A stretch of 64,000 bases of DNA, taken from positions 124,001 to 188,000 of the forward strand of contig QEOQ01000104.1 in assembly GCA_010279815.1 (NCBI GenBank). The letters run 5' to 3'. The DNA comes from Brachionus plicatilis. Taxonomy: Eukaryota; Rotifera; Eurotatoria; Ploima; Brachionidae. The position numbers were made by a program, and so were the translations under genes. Of this stretch, positions 44,967 through 55,304 are shown piece by piece. How positions within the stretch are numbered: position 1 is the stretch's first letter; every line of letters begins with the position of its first letter. The notes below the pieces were generated by a model. It ran no database searches. It was not told the origin of the DNA and worked only from the letters and a program-made list of their open reading frames with translations.

Positions 44967-45670
44967 ATGGCCACCACAAGTCAGAGAGAAGCAATTAAAA
45001 CGGTTGATCAGAGTTGGACAGCTGAGGTGAAAAGCAAGCTATTGATGGAATTCGACGCAAATGTGAAGAAGATAAAAGATCTTCAACTAGAGATAGCAGG
45101 AAAAGGTTACGTGCTAGACTCTAATACACCTGTGTACTATGGAAGGAGTACAGAAAACGTCGAAAATTGGATTTCGGTAGTATCTAATGGAATTAAAGCC
45201 GCTGGTGTCCCTGAAGACAAAAAACTTGCAGTAATCACTCCTTACGTGAAGGAGACGGCGTTAAGTACCTTGCTTAATTACCAGAAGAATTCAACAATTA
45301 AGACATTTGAAGGATATTTAAAGTTACTATTAGAAAGAGATAATTCAAAAGCAAGGAAAGGAAAAATAAAATTGGAACTTTTTAAACTCAAACAAACAGG
45401 AGAGTTTGATAGTTTTTTATCCAAATTTCAGGAATTGTTAATGAATCAAATATGGCTCAGGAGGATCTCATACTAATTTTTTCTCATGCATTAAAGCCGA
45501 AGTGTGCATTAGAAGTTCAAATAAGAGAACCTAAGACTATAGAAGAAGCTTACAAGATAGCAATAAAATTTGAAAAAAATTTGAAATTTATAAGTGGCTC
45601 CTTGAAGGAACATAAAGTAAATTATACTAGGAATTCTTTTAATAAGTATCAAATTTTTGAGCCAAGTTGA
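44967..45670 (+). CDS. gag: gag (capsid part), frame-disrupted
   Basis: Begins with ATG 18 bp after the LTR. The first frame runs to 45476; the capsid-like homology continues from about 45440 in another frame to a stop at 45668-45670. The content fits a Ty3/gypsy capsid region (helical, W near 60, repeated Y/L-rich helices). The zinc knuckle follows in a third frame with the protease. The shift near 45435 and that near 45665 each lie beside a short A run. They could be mutations or sequencing errors; a programmed shift is possible only at the second. Confidence 0.8.
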
Positions 45671-48299
45671 AAAGTTTCAAAAATGGGACAAGTAAAATAA
45701 ACGAAAAGTCCAAAAGATGTTATAATTGCAATAAGGTAGGACATATTGCTAAAGAATGCTGGAAGAATAAAAGAAAAATTTATAAGAAAATAAATTATGC
45801 AAGAATAAACGACGAAGAAACTAATAATTTACCAAATGATACTGATGATGAAAAGATAAATTGTGTATCACTCTTAGCAGATTCAACAAGTTTATTAATG
45901 ACCAATGGTCTAATAAATAAGAAAAATGTTGATAGGATAGTTTTTGATATAGGGGCCACAATGTCAATAATAGCAGAAGATTGCGCAATAAAAAATGGAA
46001 TAAGATTTTGGCCTGATGAAACTAAGGTCAGACTTGCGGATGATAGGATAGTTGATGTGTGTGGGAAAACTGAAGCACTAGAAGTAAATATCGGAGGAAT
46101 AATATGCGAATTACCTATGTTAATACTTAAGCACAAAGAATACAATATTCTGTTAGGCATTGACTATTTCAACTTAACTGGAGCAGGAATTTTTCCAAAA
46201 CAACGTTTGATTAAATACGATAAACACGAGTTAAATTTAAATAATTATGAAAAGATAGAAAATGAAATATTATATGTCGAGAATGATGAAGAATTAGATG
46301 ATAGTTTTAGCTTTGAATTTAAAAATTTACAATTAAAAGTAAAACCTGAGATAAATATCACAAAGGAATTCGAAAAAGATTTTAAAGACTTAAGCTTATT
46401 GATTAAAGAGAATCTTGCAAAAAATTATGAAGATTTTAGAGGTGGTTGTAAAATTGGTCAATTTAAGATAAGATTAAAAGAAGATAAGATAGTATTTAAA
46501 CAACCTTACAGACATTCAGAGACAGAGAAAATAGAAATGAGAAAAGTAACAAATGAACTCATTAAATCTGGCATTATAAGGATTTCAGATTCTCCTTATT
46601 GTTCGCCATTCTTCACGGTAAAGAAAAAAGACGGAGGATTCAGACCGGTTATCGATTTTAAGGAATTGAACAAATTAACAGTTAGAGAAGACTGGCCAAT
46701 ACCAAGAGTTGAAGAATTATTGCACAGATTAAGAAATGCAAAAATATTTAGTACATGTGATGCGAAATCAGGATTTTTTCAAATTCATATCGAAGAGAAG
46801 TCTAAAAAATATACAGCTTTTAGTGATGGAACAAGGAAACTGGAATGGAACATGATGCCAATGGGAGTAACAAATGCTCCAATGGTTTTCTCACGAATTA
46901 TGCATCAAATTCTGGGTGATCTGGAATTTGTGATTATATTTATTGATGATATTTGTGTATTTTCGGTTAGCTTAAAAGATCATTTTAATCACTTAAAATT
47001 AGTAATGCAAAGGATAAAGAAAGCAAATTTAAAACTAAATCCAGAAAAATGTAAATGGTTCTCAGAACGAATACAAATTTTAGGCAACATAGTCTCTTCA
47101 AAAGGAATTGAAATGGATGATAAAAAAATAGAGACCGAAAAGAGCCTAAAAATGTTAAACAGCTACAGCAATTTTTAGGAATATGCAATTATTACAGAAA
47201 GTTTATAAAAGAATTTGCAAAGTTAACAGCTCCACTTTATAGCTTGACAAAGTCAGATCATAAATGGATATGGAATGGTGATTGTCAGTGTGCCTTTGAG
47301 GAACTTAAACGATTACTTACCTCAAAACCGATTTTGAGACAACCTAATTATAAAAGAACATTCTATTTATTTACTGATGCATCTGAATTCGCTATTGGTG
47401 TTGTCCTTGGGCAAAAAGATGAAAATGGAATTGAATATGTTGTTGAATATTCTTCAAGACTTTTTAAAGGATATGAAATTCATATGAGCATTTCGGAAAA
47501 AGAAATGGCTTCAGCTGTTCATGGAATTAAAGAATTTCGACACTTTTTAATAGGTGTACCATTTATTTTGGTAACTGATCATAGTTCACTCACATTTTTA
47601 ATGAAAATTAAAGATCCAATGGGCCGCTTAGCAAGATGGAGTATTTATTTGTCACAATTTGATTTTGAAATTGTGCATCGAAAAGGAAGACTGCATAATA
47701 ATGCTGATTATTTAAGCCGACCAGTTTTGATAAGTAAAATATATGTAGAAGAAAAAAGTCAAAAATGTTTGGATCCGTGGGAAGATAGTTCACTAATACA
47801 TTTTCTTAGGTATGGAAATTTTAAAAATGGAACAGCAAAGAAACAAGTTAAACGTATTGAATCGATTGCAACAAAATACGAATTAGATAATATAAATGAT
47901 ATTCTTTACTTTTTTAAAGGAGAAAATCGACTAATCGTTCCTAAAATTGAAGAGAGACATGATGTAATTGACCGCGCACATTCAGCCTCAGCACATTTCG
48001 GAATCAATACAACATACCAAAAGCTTTCCCAAGCATACTATTGGCCTAGGATGTATAATGATGTTGAAAAATTTAACAAAAATTGTAAAGTCTGTATTAG
48101 GAATGATAGATATTTAACAAAACATCATCCAGCATTTTGCAATCGTGTTACAGGACTCCAAGATGAAATAAGTATTGATTTTGTGTGGGGTTTAGATGAG
48201 ACCAAAGAAGGTTATAAAGGAGCTATGATCATAGAAGAACAGCTAAGTAAATATGTTGAAATATTCTGTCTAAAGATGAGATCGCCTTTTCACTTATAA
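45670..48299 (+). CDS. pol: Nucleocapsid-protease-RT-RNase H-integrase (first part), frame-disrupted
   Basis: A CCHC zinc knuckle lies near 45718-45760. The protease active site lies near 45948-45962 and reads D-I-G-A instead of the usual D-S/T-G-A. RT blocks run from about 46570 to 46960 with F-I-D-D as the catalytic box. After a frame change near 47140, the RNase H domain (TDAS at about 47373-47384) and the integrase HHCC zinc domain (about 47965-48100) follow. The first catalytic Asp of integrase is near 48177. The frame breaks again near 48275. Order RT-RH-IN is that of Ty3/gypsy. Confidence 0.9.
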
Positions 48300-50920
48300 A
48301 TTATTTTTGCACATATGGACCGGCATTAAGAATATTGAGTGACAATGAACCATCGTTAATTTCAGAATCAATCAATCGCCTTAAAAATAGCATAGGGGTT
48401 GAATGGCACAAAACAGTAGCCGCATATAGTCCCCAACATAACGGTCTAATCGAAAGATTTGTGCAGACATTTTCGAACACCTTAAGAAAACTTTCAGAAA
48501 AAGACTCAAGAAATTGGAATTCTTGGGTACCATTTGTAAAATTGGCATACAACACTAGGCTACACTCTACAACGAAAATAACACCATTTGAGGTCGTGTA
48601 TGGAAAGAAATGTAATAAATTTGAAGACTGGTTATCTATTAATAAATCAATGGAAGAGGAGAGCCTAATAAAGAGAATTGTAGAAATAAGAGAAACAATT
48701 GAAAATACAAGACGTAAAACACTAAGTAATATTGAGGCAGCACAAGAAAAACAAATGCAATTAACAAATAGCAAAAATAAAAGAATTGAAAGAAAATTTT
48801 TAAAAAATGGAACAATTGTTTATAGAAGGAATGATGGCATTATATCCAAACTAGCTCCAAGATGGTTGGGACCATACAAAATTTTCGATCATGATGAGCG
48901 TGGAAACTATTTTCTACAAGATGAAACTGGATCTGGACTGACTCAAAAATTTCCCTTAGAAAAATTAAAGATAGTTGAAAAGGAGGTTTTTGACACAAAT
49001 GTTGGTGAAGTTGAATGTATTCTTAACGACAGAACAAAAAATAATAAAATAGAATATTTAATAAAATGGAAAGAAAACAAAAAACAAGAATGGATTAGTG
49101 AGGATAGGTTTGAAACTGTGGATATAATAAATAAATATTGGAAAGGAAAACAATTATCAAAAAATAATGAAGATGTAACTAAAAAACGTGGGAGACCAAG
49201 AATAATTAAAGAATATCTTATTGCTTTAATTATTGTTATAAGTATTTTTTTAGATCCATGTTTCGGATTAGAAGAAAACCTTTTTTGCTCCTCTAGTGAA
49301 AGTAAGGCAATATTAGAGACAAATGAAGTTTGCGAACATACCTTAGAAGCTAAAAGAAAATTTCCGGAAATGCATGGATATAGCGATAATTTATCAATAT
49401 TGAATAAGATTCATCATTTAGTATTTGGAATAGGATATAAGTGTAAAGTAGATAGAATTGACATGAATTGTACTGAAAATATTTTAGGGTCAAAATATTG
49501 TACAACATCTGATTGGCAGCCTATTGCTTTAAATCAAGAAGAGTGTTGGTATATGGTTGAAAAAAAGAGATGTAGAATTGAAACAGATGATTATGTTTTT
49601 GACAAAACAATGAAATGTAGCGAAAGAATTTGCTCATTCTATGAATACCCAAATCCAAAGTTCAATTGGCTTGATACGAATTATATGCATGGATATAAAT
49701 GCTTAATGACAAAAATAGATATTATTGCTGATGACATGGAATCATCGTTATACATTAATCGAAACTGCTTCGCAAAAAAATTTCAATGTTCAATTGATAA
49801 CTCAATTCTGGTTTGGAAAAAAGACATCTTTCATGAATGCCCATTTGAAATTGTGTTTGAAGCAAAGTTTAAATTTGAGGATAATTTTTTTGTAAATTAT
49901 GAAGAAAACATATTACTTGAACCTACAGAAAGGACAAATCAATGCAACATGTCACTTTTTAAAACAAACCAAGGATTATACATCGCCAACTCAAAGAAAT
50001 TGAACAAGATCGTTCAAAAAGGGAAAATCAATTCGGAAATTATTAGAGATCTAATGATTTCGAATATCGACTTAAATCAAAAGGAAGATTTAAAATGGAT
50101 AAATTTATTGAAAGATCAAGCATGTTTTAATTTCAAATTAAGTTTAAAACTTTTCTCGATGTTTGATATACAATATTTAAGACTTAACAAAAATTGGCTT
50201 AAAATATTATATGTAGAAGACGGAATTATATATATTCCTGAATGTTACAATGCCAGCAACATAAAAATAAAACGATCAAATATAAAGCATTGCTATAAAG
50301 AAATCGAAGTCAGTTTTAAATTGAGAGAAAATAAAATTAATGGTTTCCTACATAATAACGGTATTATTAGTTTGCATGGTACTGAGATTACGTGTGAGAG
50401 GGATTCTGTTTATATCAAAATAGATGATCCTTTTAAAGGTGAGATAATAAAAAGGCAAAATATGGAAATATTATCTTACAAACATGGATATTTTAAACAG
50501 CACAAAATAAACATTTTTAACTCGAAAGTCAAACTAATTAATACTCACCATTCAAAAATATTGATGTCTAATTTAGACGAAATAAACGTCTTCAGCGAAA
50601 TAATCAGTTTCAATGTTGACGATAAACATTTAAGACCATTAGAAGATAAATATTCAAAAGGAATTTATGGAAAATATTTTAATGAATTAAAGACAAAAGT
50701 GACCAGTATCTTGGAATATTTTTCTAGTTATTTTAAATATATTATTTACTCATTATTATGTATTATTGTAGTGAGCTTTTGTCTATTCACTCTGATTAAA
50801 TGTTTTCTACTAAATAGCAACAAAAGAAGAAGTAATTTAATACAAGCAAGACCTGAAAACAATGGAGAAGAATTAAATTCAATAGATTCAATTGATATTC
50901 GATTGAGAGAAATAATGTGA
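48275..50920 (+). CDS. pol-env: Integrase C-terminal part, chromodomain and env-like glycoprotein in one frame
   Basis: A long open frame (open codons from about 48275; first ATG 48335). It completes the integrase core (second Asp near 48338, Glu near 48455) and has the GPY/F-type segment (near 48870). A chromodomain spans about 49000-49145 and an AT-hook-like KKRGRPR near 49182. Without a stop it continues into a hydrophobic stretch (about 49212-49268), then a roughly 490-residue Cys-rich domain with several N-glycosylation sites. A membrane anchor (about 50735-50800) and a short basic tail end the frame. The last half has the layout of a retroviral-type envelope. Its own expression (splicing or cleavage) is not evident. 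I recognise no specific env family. Confidence 0.85.
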   Translation, partial: DEIAFSLINYFCTYGPALRILSDNEPSLISESINRLKNSIGVEWHKTVAAYSPQHNGLIERFVQTFSNTLRKLSEKDSRNWNSWVPFVKLAYNTRLHSTTKITPFEVVYGKKCNKFEDWLSINKSMEEESLIKRIVEIRETIENTRRKTLSNIEAAQEKQMQLTNSKNKRIERKFLKNGTIVYRRNDGIISKLAPRWLGPYKIFDHDERGNYFLQDETGSGLTQKFPLEKLKIVEKEVFDTNVGEVECILNDRTKNNKIEYLIKWKENKKQEWISEDRFETVDIINKYWKGKQLSKNNEDVTKKRGRPRIIKEYLIALIIVISIFLDPCFGLEENLFCSSSESKAILETNEVCEHTLEAKRKFPEMHGYSDNLSILNKIHHLVFGIGYKCKVDRIDMNCTENILGSKYCTTSDWQPIALNQEECWYMVEKKRCRIETDDYVFDKTMKCSERICSFYEYPNPKFNWLDTNYMHGYKCLMTKIDIIADDMESSLYINRNCFAKKFQCSIDNSILVWKKDIFHECPFEIVFEAKFKFEDNFFVNYEENILLEPTERTNQCNMSLFKTNQGLYIANSKKLNKIVQKGKINSEIIRDLMISNIDLNQKEDLKWINLLKDQACFNFKLSLKLFSMFDIQYLRLNKNWLKILYVEDGIIYIPECYNASNIKIKRSNIKHCYKEIEVSFKLRENKINGFLHNNGIISLHGTEITCERDSVYIKIDDPFKGEIIKRQNMEILSYKHGYFKQHKINIFNSKVKLINTHHSKILMSNLDEINVFSEIISFNVDDKHLRPLEDKYSKGIYGKYFNELKTKVTSILEYFSSYFKYIIYSLLCIIVVSFCLFTLIKCFLLNSNKRRSNLIQARPENNGEELNSIDSIDIRLREIM

Positions 50921-50941
50921 TTATCGAGACGAAAACATTTT

Positions 50942-50953
50942 AAAGAAGGGGGA
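50942..50953 (+). promoter_or_regulatory. Polypurine tract
   Basis: AAAGAAGGGGGA immediately before the 3' LTR, the plus-strand priming site. Confidence 0.92.
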
Positions 50954-51174
50954 TGTCATATTATAAGTTGATGACTTGAATATTTTATCAACTAGAACTT
51001 ATTAAAATTCATTTTACCTTATTTGGAAATTTGCAATAGCATCTTTATTCTTTTTAAGAATCTTGTCACGTACATAATTCAATATATAAGCAACTCTTTT
51101 TATTATTATAGCCATCTTATCTTTAATAAAGAATTAGTTATAACAATCTTTTTATTGTCCCATATTACATTACA
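50954..51174 (+). repeat. 3' LTR
   Basis: 221 bp, identical to the 5' LTR; followed by TAAT, the 4-bp target duplication. Confidence 0.97.
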
Positions 51175-51279
51175 TAATTGATATTGTAGTAAAAAACGAT
51201 GGTGTTTAGTCAAATAATTTAAAACTGATCTTTTCTTATTAATTATTCGATGATTTTTATTTTCATTACAAAATTTTAC

Positions 51280-51620
51280 CGCATTTTGAATTTTGGAACA
51301 AAGAACAAAAGCAAAAATTTCAAAATGAAACAGTTTTTTAATTTTGATTTTAAAAATTTTTCTGCAAAATGTATCAGCTGATACAAACTTTGTACCACCC
51401 AAATCAGTTCTGTACAAGAACTCTGCAATTTAATTTTAATGCTTTTCTAATTTATTTAGTGCTTTACAGATTTGCAGAGTTATTCCAGAGAATTAATGTG
51501 GGTGGTAAAAAGTATGTATCAGCTGTTACATTTTGCAGAACAATTTTTAAAATCAAAGTTAAAAAGCTGTTTTATTTAGAAATTTTTGTTTTTGTTCTTT
51601 GTTCCAAAATTCACAATGCC
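51280..51620. mobile_element. MITE family G, nested in element E2
   Basis: 341 bp. The right end is the complement of GGCATTGTGAATTTTGG and the left end CGCATTTTGAATTTTGG; both arms continue with AACAAAGAACAAAA. Flanks AAATTTTAC and TAATTTTAC match at 8 of 9 bases. Inner blocks TGTATCAGCTG and CTCTGCAAT occur in degraded form near 12.85, 21.9, 34.4, 40.7 and 63.3 kb, so this is an abundant family. Confidence 0.8.
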
Positions 51621-51911
51621 TAATTTTACGTAAAATTAATTAAGAGACGCTAAGGAATATTGAATTTTACTTTTTTTCATATTAAAATTAATTAAATATT
51701 TTGGAAACATTATCTTACATTTTTCTTGCCAAAATCCTCATATTTTGGTCGTAACCATTTAGGAACGATTTTACTAAAATTTACGTATTTTAATGTTAGC
51801 TTAAGTAATTTTTGTAAAATCACATATCCCCACCGACTGATATTCATGTATGTTTACATAAGCTTACTATAATGTAAAATTACTTAAGATTACGTAGCCC
51901 ATTTTGGATCT

Positions 51912-53060
51912 TTTATAAATTATAAAAGCACTGTATTTTATTTTTGTAAATATTAAAAATTATACTAAGGAAAAATTTAAATTAAGTTAAAATTTTTAAA
52001 ATTAAATTTATTAGCAGGAAACTATTAAACATCCATTCAAAAAAAATTGATTATAAAAAAATAGAAAGTCAATAATTTAACTATTAAACTTGTGCATACA
52101 TTTATTTTTTCAATTTTATTACTAAAAAGCTTAGAGAATGATTTTATTTGACTAAACTTAACATTCTATTAAGAAACTGACTCGATAAATTTCTTATAAT
52201 TTCACTGCTAAATTTAATTAGCTGCACTGTTGTTGAAAAATTTCTAGCGTTGTAAACTTAAACATAATCAAACCTACTGCTTTTAAAAATATTTACTCTG
52301 CTTATATTATCATTTTCTTATAAATATTTGTTTTGCTATTGATATAATTTTATTATGTCTTGTGTTTTTTTCTATATTGTATTTGTTAAAACGAGTCATC
52401 TTGCATTTTAAGACTCGTAAAAATGTTTTTTTAACTTCAAGCTGGTAAAAGAAATAAAATAAAACCTTTTAAAAATTCAAAAAGCCCGAAAGCTTTTTTG
52501 TCGAGTATCAGTAAGTTGAATTAGATCTAAACAAAGAAAAAGACGACATTTTTTAAAAATTTATTTAATAAAAAAAAGATTCAACTTTTAAAATTTTTTC
52601 AAATCAGTGTTCAATGCATTAAAAAATTTTATATTTTAGAATTTTTTTTTCCAAACTTTCCTTCAACTTTTTTTCTTAATTATCTTTTTATTTCTTTTCC
52701 AGTTAACCTTTTTATACAGGTGGTTTCTCGGCTATCTCTTGTGTTTCAGACTCTTCACAACTAATGATGTCTATTTCCTATACTCGAGTATTTTATCGGT
52801 ATGTGGCAGAGATTGAAACAAAAAAATTTTTTATCAGCTATGACCCAAACTTAAAAGATTTAAATAAAATTATAAAAAATTATTTTTTAAAAAATAAAAA
52901 ATGAAACATTTTTCATTAAAGACAGCAAATTCTAACTAATAAATAAGTTGGAAAATAATTTGGGTTCCCTTTTGGTTTTAAATTTTAAGCTGGATAATTT
53001 CTCTAAATTTTTCAATCATATAAGTGTAATTTAATTGATACTAAAACTTGTGTTTTTACA
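51912..53060. other. AT-rich intergenic DNA
   Basis: No gene assigned. A less AT-rich patch at 52715-52800 has an AG-preceded minus-strand frame of about 21 codons and a plus frame of about 30 codons; neither matches a known family. Confidence 0.45.
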
Positions 53061-53690
53061 ACTAAAATTTATCATCTAAGACTTGGTGATTATTATATTC
53101 CATTTCAAACCAATTCAAATTGCGAATCTTCTGGAGTTGTATGTATTATAAAATGTTCTAAATGTAATGTTTTCTAAATAGTTGAATCTAGTAAAAAAGG
53201 TAAATTGGAAAACATTATAGCATAAAGTACTTTAGACAAGATATCAGATATCAGAAAAAACATTAAGTAATTTTGACAGATTTTCTGAAGTATCAATTCA
53301 CTTTAATAGTCTAATTCAATTTTTAAATCGATTTTAGATGATAAAATAGAAAGAGTATAAACCGAAACTGAGTTAATATAAATATTTTTCTTAAGTTTCA
53401 ATTTTTTATTTTAAATTAAAAAAATACCAAAAATTGAATTTATAAAAACTTAAAGTTTTGCACGTCTCTAATAAAATACTTTCATAATTTGTTTTAAATT
53501 TTTTTTTAATTTCAATTTCTTATTTTATTATTATGTTTTTTTTCTAAAAATGCTTCTTAAATAATTTTTTACATATTTTTTTAAAATCAATTATTCTCAG
53601 ATCTAAGAACCTGAAGAAGGACACTTTTGGTCGAAACGCATCAATCGTCTTTTGAAATAATAAATACATTTATTTTTTTTTTTTTTAAAT
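53061..53690 (+). pseudogene. Decayed Penelope-like element: GIY-YIG endonuclease and 3' motif
   Basis: Plus-strand 53061-53162 reads HLRLGDYYIPF then NCESSGVVCIIKCSKCNVF, the Cys-containing start of a Penelope-type GIY-YIG endonuclease. Further down, near 53270-53335, comes FSEVSIHFNSLIQFL, matching the S-x-V-x-x-H-F-N block of that domain. At 53610-53638 lies CCTGAAGAAGG, ACACTTTT, GGTCGAAACG, a conserved-looking motif that in Penelope elements often follows the endonuclease and can form a hammerhead ribozyme core (CTGANGA ... GAAA). An AATAATAAAT stretch follows. Stops and frame changes show decay; the reverse transcriptase was not found. Confidence 0.6.
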
Positions 53691-55304
53691 TTTTTTTTTG
53701 TATCCATTAATCATTTGGTACAAAGTAATTAAAAATTTAGTTTTTCTCCTATTATTTTCAATTTTATCTATTTAAGGTCTAAAATAAGTAAATTATCAAT
53801 AACATTAACAAAAATTTACTTAAAAAACTTCAAATGTTTGTGTTTTAAAATCATCGAATATCATTAACAGAATTCTAAATGAAAACTTTATCATTATTTT
53901 TAAAAAATTTCTGAAAACCATAACGGACATACTTTTTTAGTAAGTTTTCAGTATCAGTGGAATTTTTATTCAATAGATAGCAGATGGAAAAATAATAACT
54001 AATTAAAAAAAAGTATTCCTTTTTCATTGAAAAAAAATTTAAATAGGAAATATAAAAAAAATTTTAATTTAATCTTAAGCAAGAATTTTTAATAAACAAA
54101 AATCAGAAATTTTAATCATTGAAAAGTTGTTTAAAAAGTCTGTAGAATTTTTTTTTATCAAATAACTTCAAAGTGGTGATTAGAAAATACGAAGATTTGA
54201 ACAAATTTTAACCAAAATTAACATTTTCTATTTAAAATAAAATTATTCAAATTTTTTCAGAATAATTTTCTAAGAAATAATTTTTTTCACTAAAAATAAT
54301 GAAAAATAATGTAAAAATTAGATTATTTTCGAAAATTTGATAAAACCTAATTTTTTCCTATCAGGCTTTTACACAATTTTTCGCGAATTATTGTAAAATT
54401 TTGATTTAATTCCGTGTCACTTTACTTCAAAAAACATCAACTTTTATTTCAAACTAAAGACTTAATAATTTACTTCTACATAAAAATCAATTTATCTGGG
54501 ACAACACTTAAATATAAATCCTTAAATAAAACGAAACTGAATAAACATATTATATCACACAAATTGAGGATTTATTTTGAACAAACAATTCAGATTAGAC
54601 CAAACAAAATAATAAATAATCTTTAAATATTTGAATTTCTAAAGTCTTTTTTAAATTAAATTAAAAAAAAAAATACGAGAGTTTGAATAACTTATAAAAA
54701 CAAAAGTTTAAAATTAAATAATTCACACTCATCAAGATCATTGAGTTTTCTTTAATTTTTTCGTTGTCAGCATCTAAAAAATTATTTGACATCTTAAAAT
54801 AAAATATTTACACTTTATTTTAGTTATTGTAAATTATTCTAGCACATATCAAAAATTAGCCTGACAATGAAAATTCATAATTTTTCTCAAAAATTTATTT
54901 GTCATCGTTAGAATTTTTTTTTCTATTAAACATAACTTATTTAATTTTTTTAATGAAAAATCACGAGTAAAAAATTATTTTAATTTTGTAGTGTATATAT
55001 TTAGAATATTGGCAAACATTGGCATTTAATGAACGTAGCGCAATTATTTTGGAATAAACTGCTCTAAAATAATAATTTATGTTTTTTTTTTTTTTTGGTT
55101 AAATTATAAAATTTTATTCTTGCAAAGCAAAATAGCAATTAAAACTTAGAGTAACCCAAAATGCTTAGCCAAGATCTCGTTTTTTTCTTCACTTTATGTT
55201 TACTCAAGATTGATGTACTTTGGGCAATTAAGTCCACTCTAATCGGAGAATTTCTTTTTAGATTTAATGAGAGTTTTGGGGAGAAAAAATTATTGTAAAC
55301 AAAA
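53691..55304. other. AT-rich intergenic DNA upstream of the membrane-protein gene
   Basis: No gene or repeat with identifiable ends. A 70-codon plus frame at 54414-54626 has the composition of random AT-rich DNA. Confidence 0.45.

Larger units (their letters stand above)
44728..51174 (+). mobile_element. Ty3/gypsy LTR retrotransposon with chromodomain and env-like region
   Basis: 6447 bp: two 221-bp LTRs, primer site, gag, protease, reverse transcriptase, RNase H, integrase with chromodomain, env-like region and polypurine tract. The 4-bp flank TAAT is present on both sides (44724-44727 and 51175-51178). The LTRs read identical base for base, so insertion was recent. The coding region changes frame four times, each time in the same direction. 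The pre-insertion target can be recognised from the other copy of element E near 30890. Confidence 0.95.
42978..51911. mobile_element. Inverted-repeat element E, copy 2, host of three nested insertions
   Basis: Left arm from AGTTCAAAATGGGC and right arm complementary to AGATCCAAAATGGGC. The arms match for about 250 bp, sharing ATGAATATCAGTCGGT, CGTTCCTAAATGGTTACG and GAGGATTTTGGCAAG in opposite orientation. Inside are an H element (43291-44390), a Ty3/gypsy element (44728-51174) and a family G MITE (51280-51620). Without them the element would be about 1 kb. No own coding sequence recognised and no clear target duplication, so its class is unknown. Confidence 0.75.

Noticed and set aside
52715..52800. 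Possible minus-strand terminal exon ending IAEKPPV and stop
   Set aside because: It has an AG before it, but no upstream exon or family match could be found within several kilobases.
54414..54626. 70-codon plus-strand frame
   Set aside because: Lys/Asn/Ile/Leu-only composition typical of AT-rich noise.
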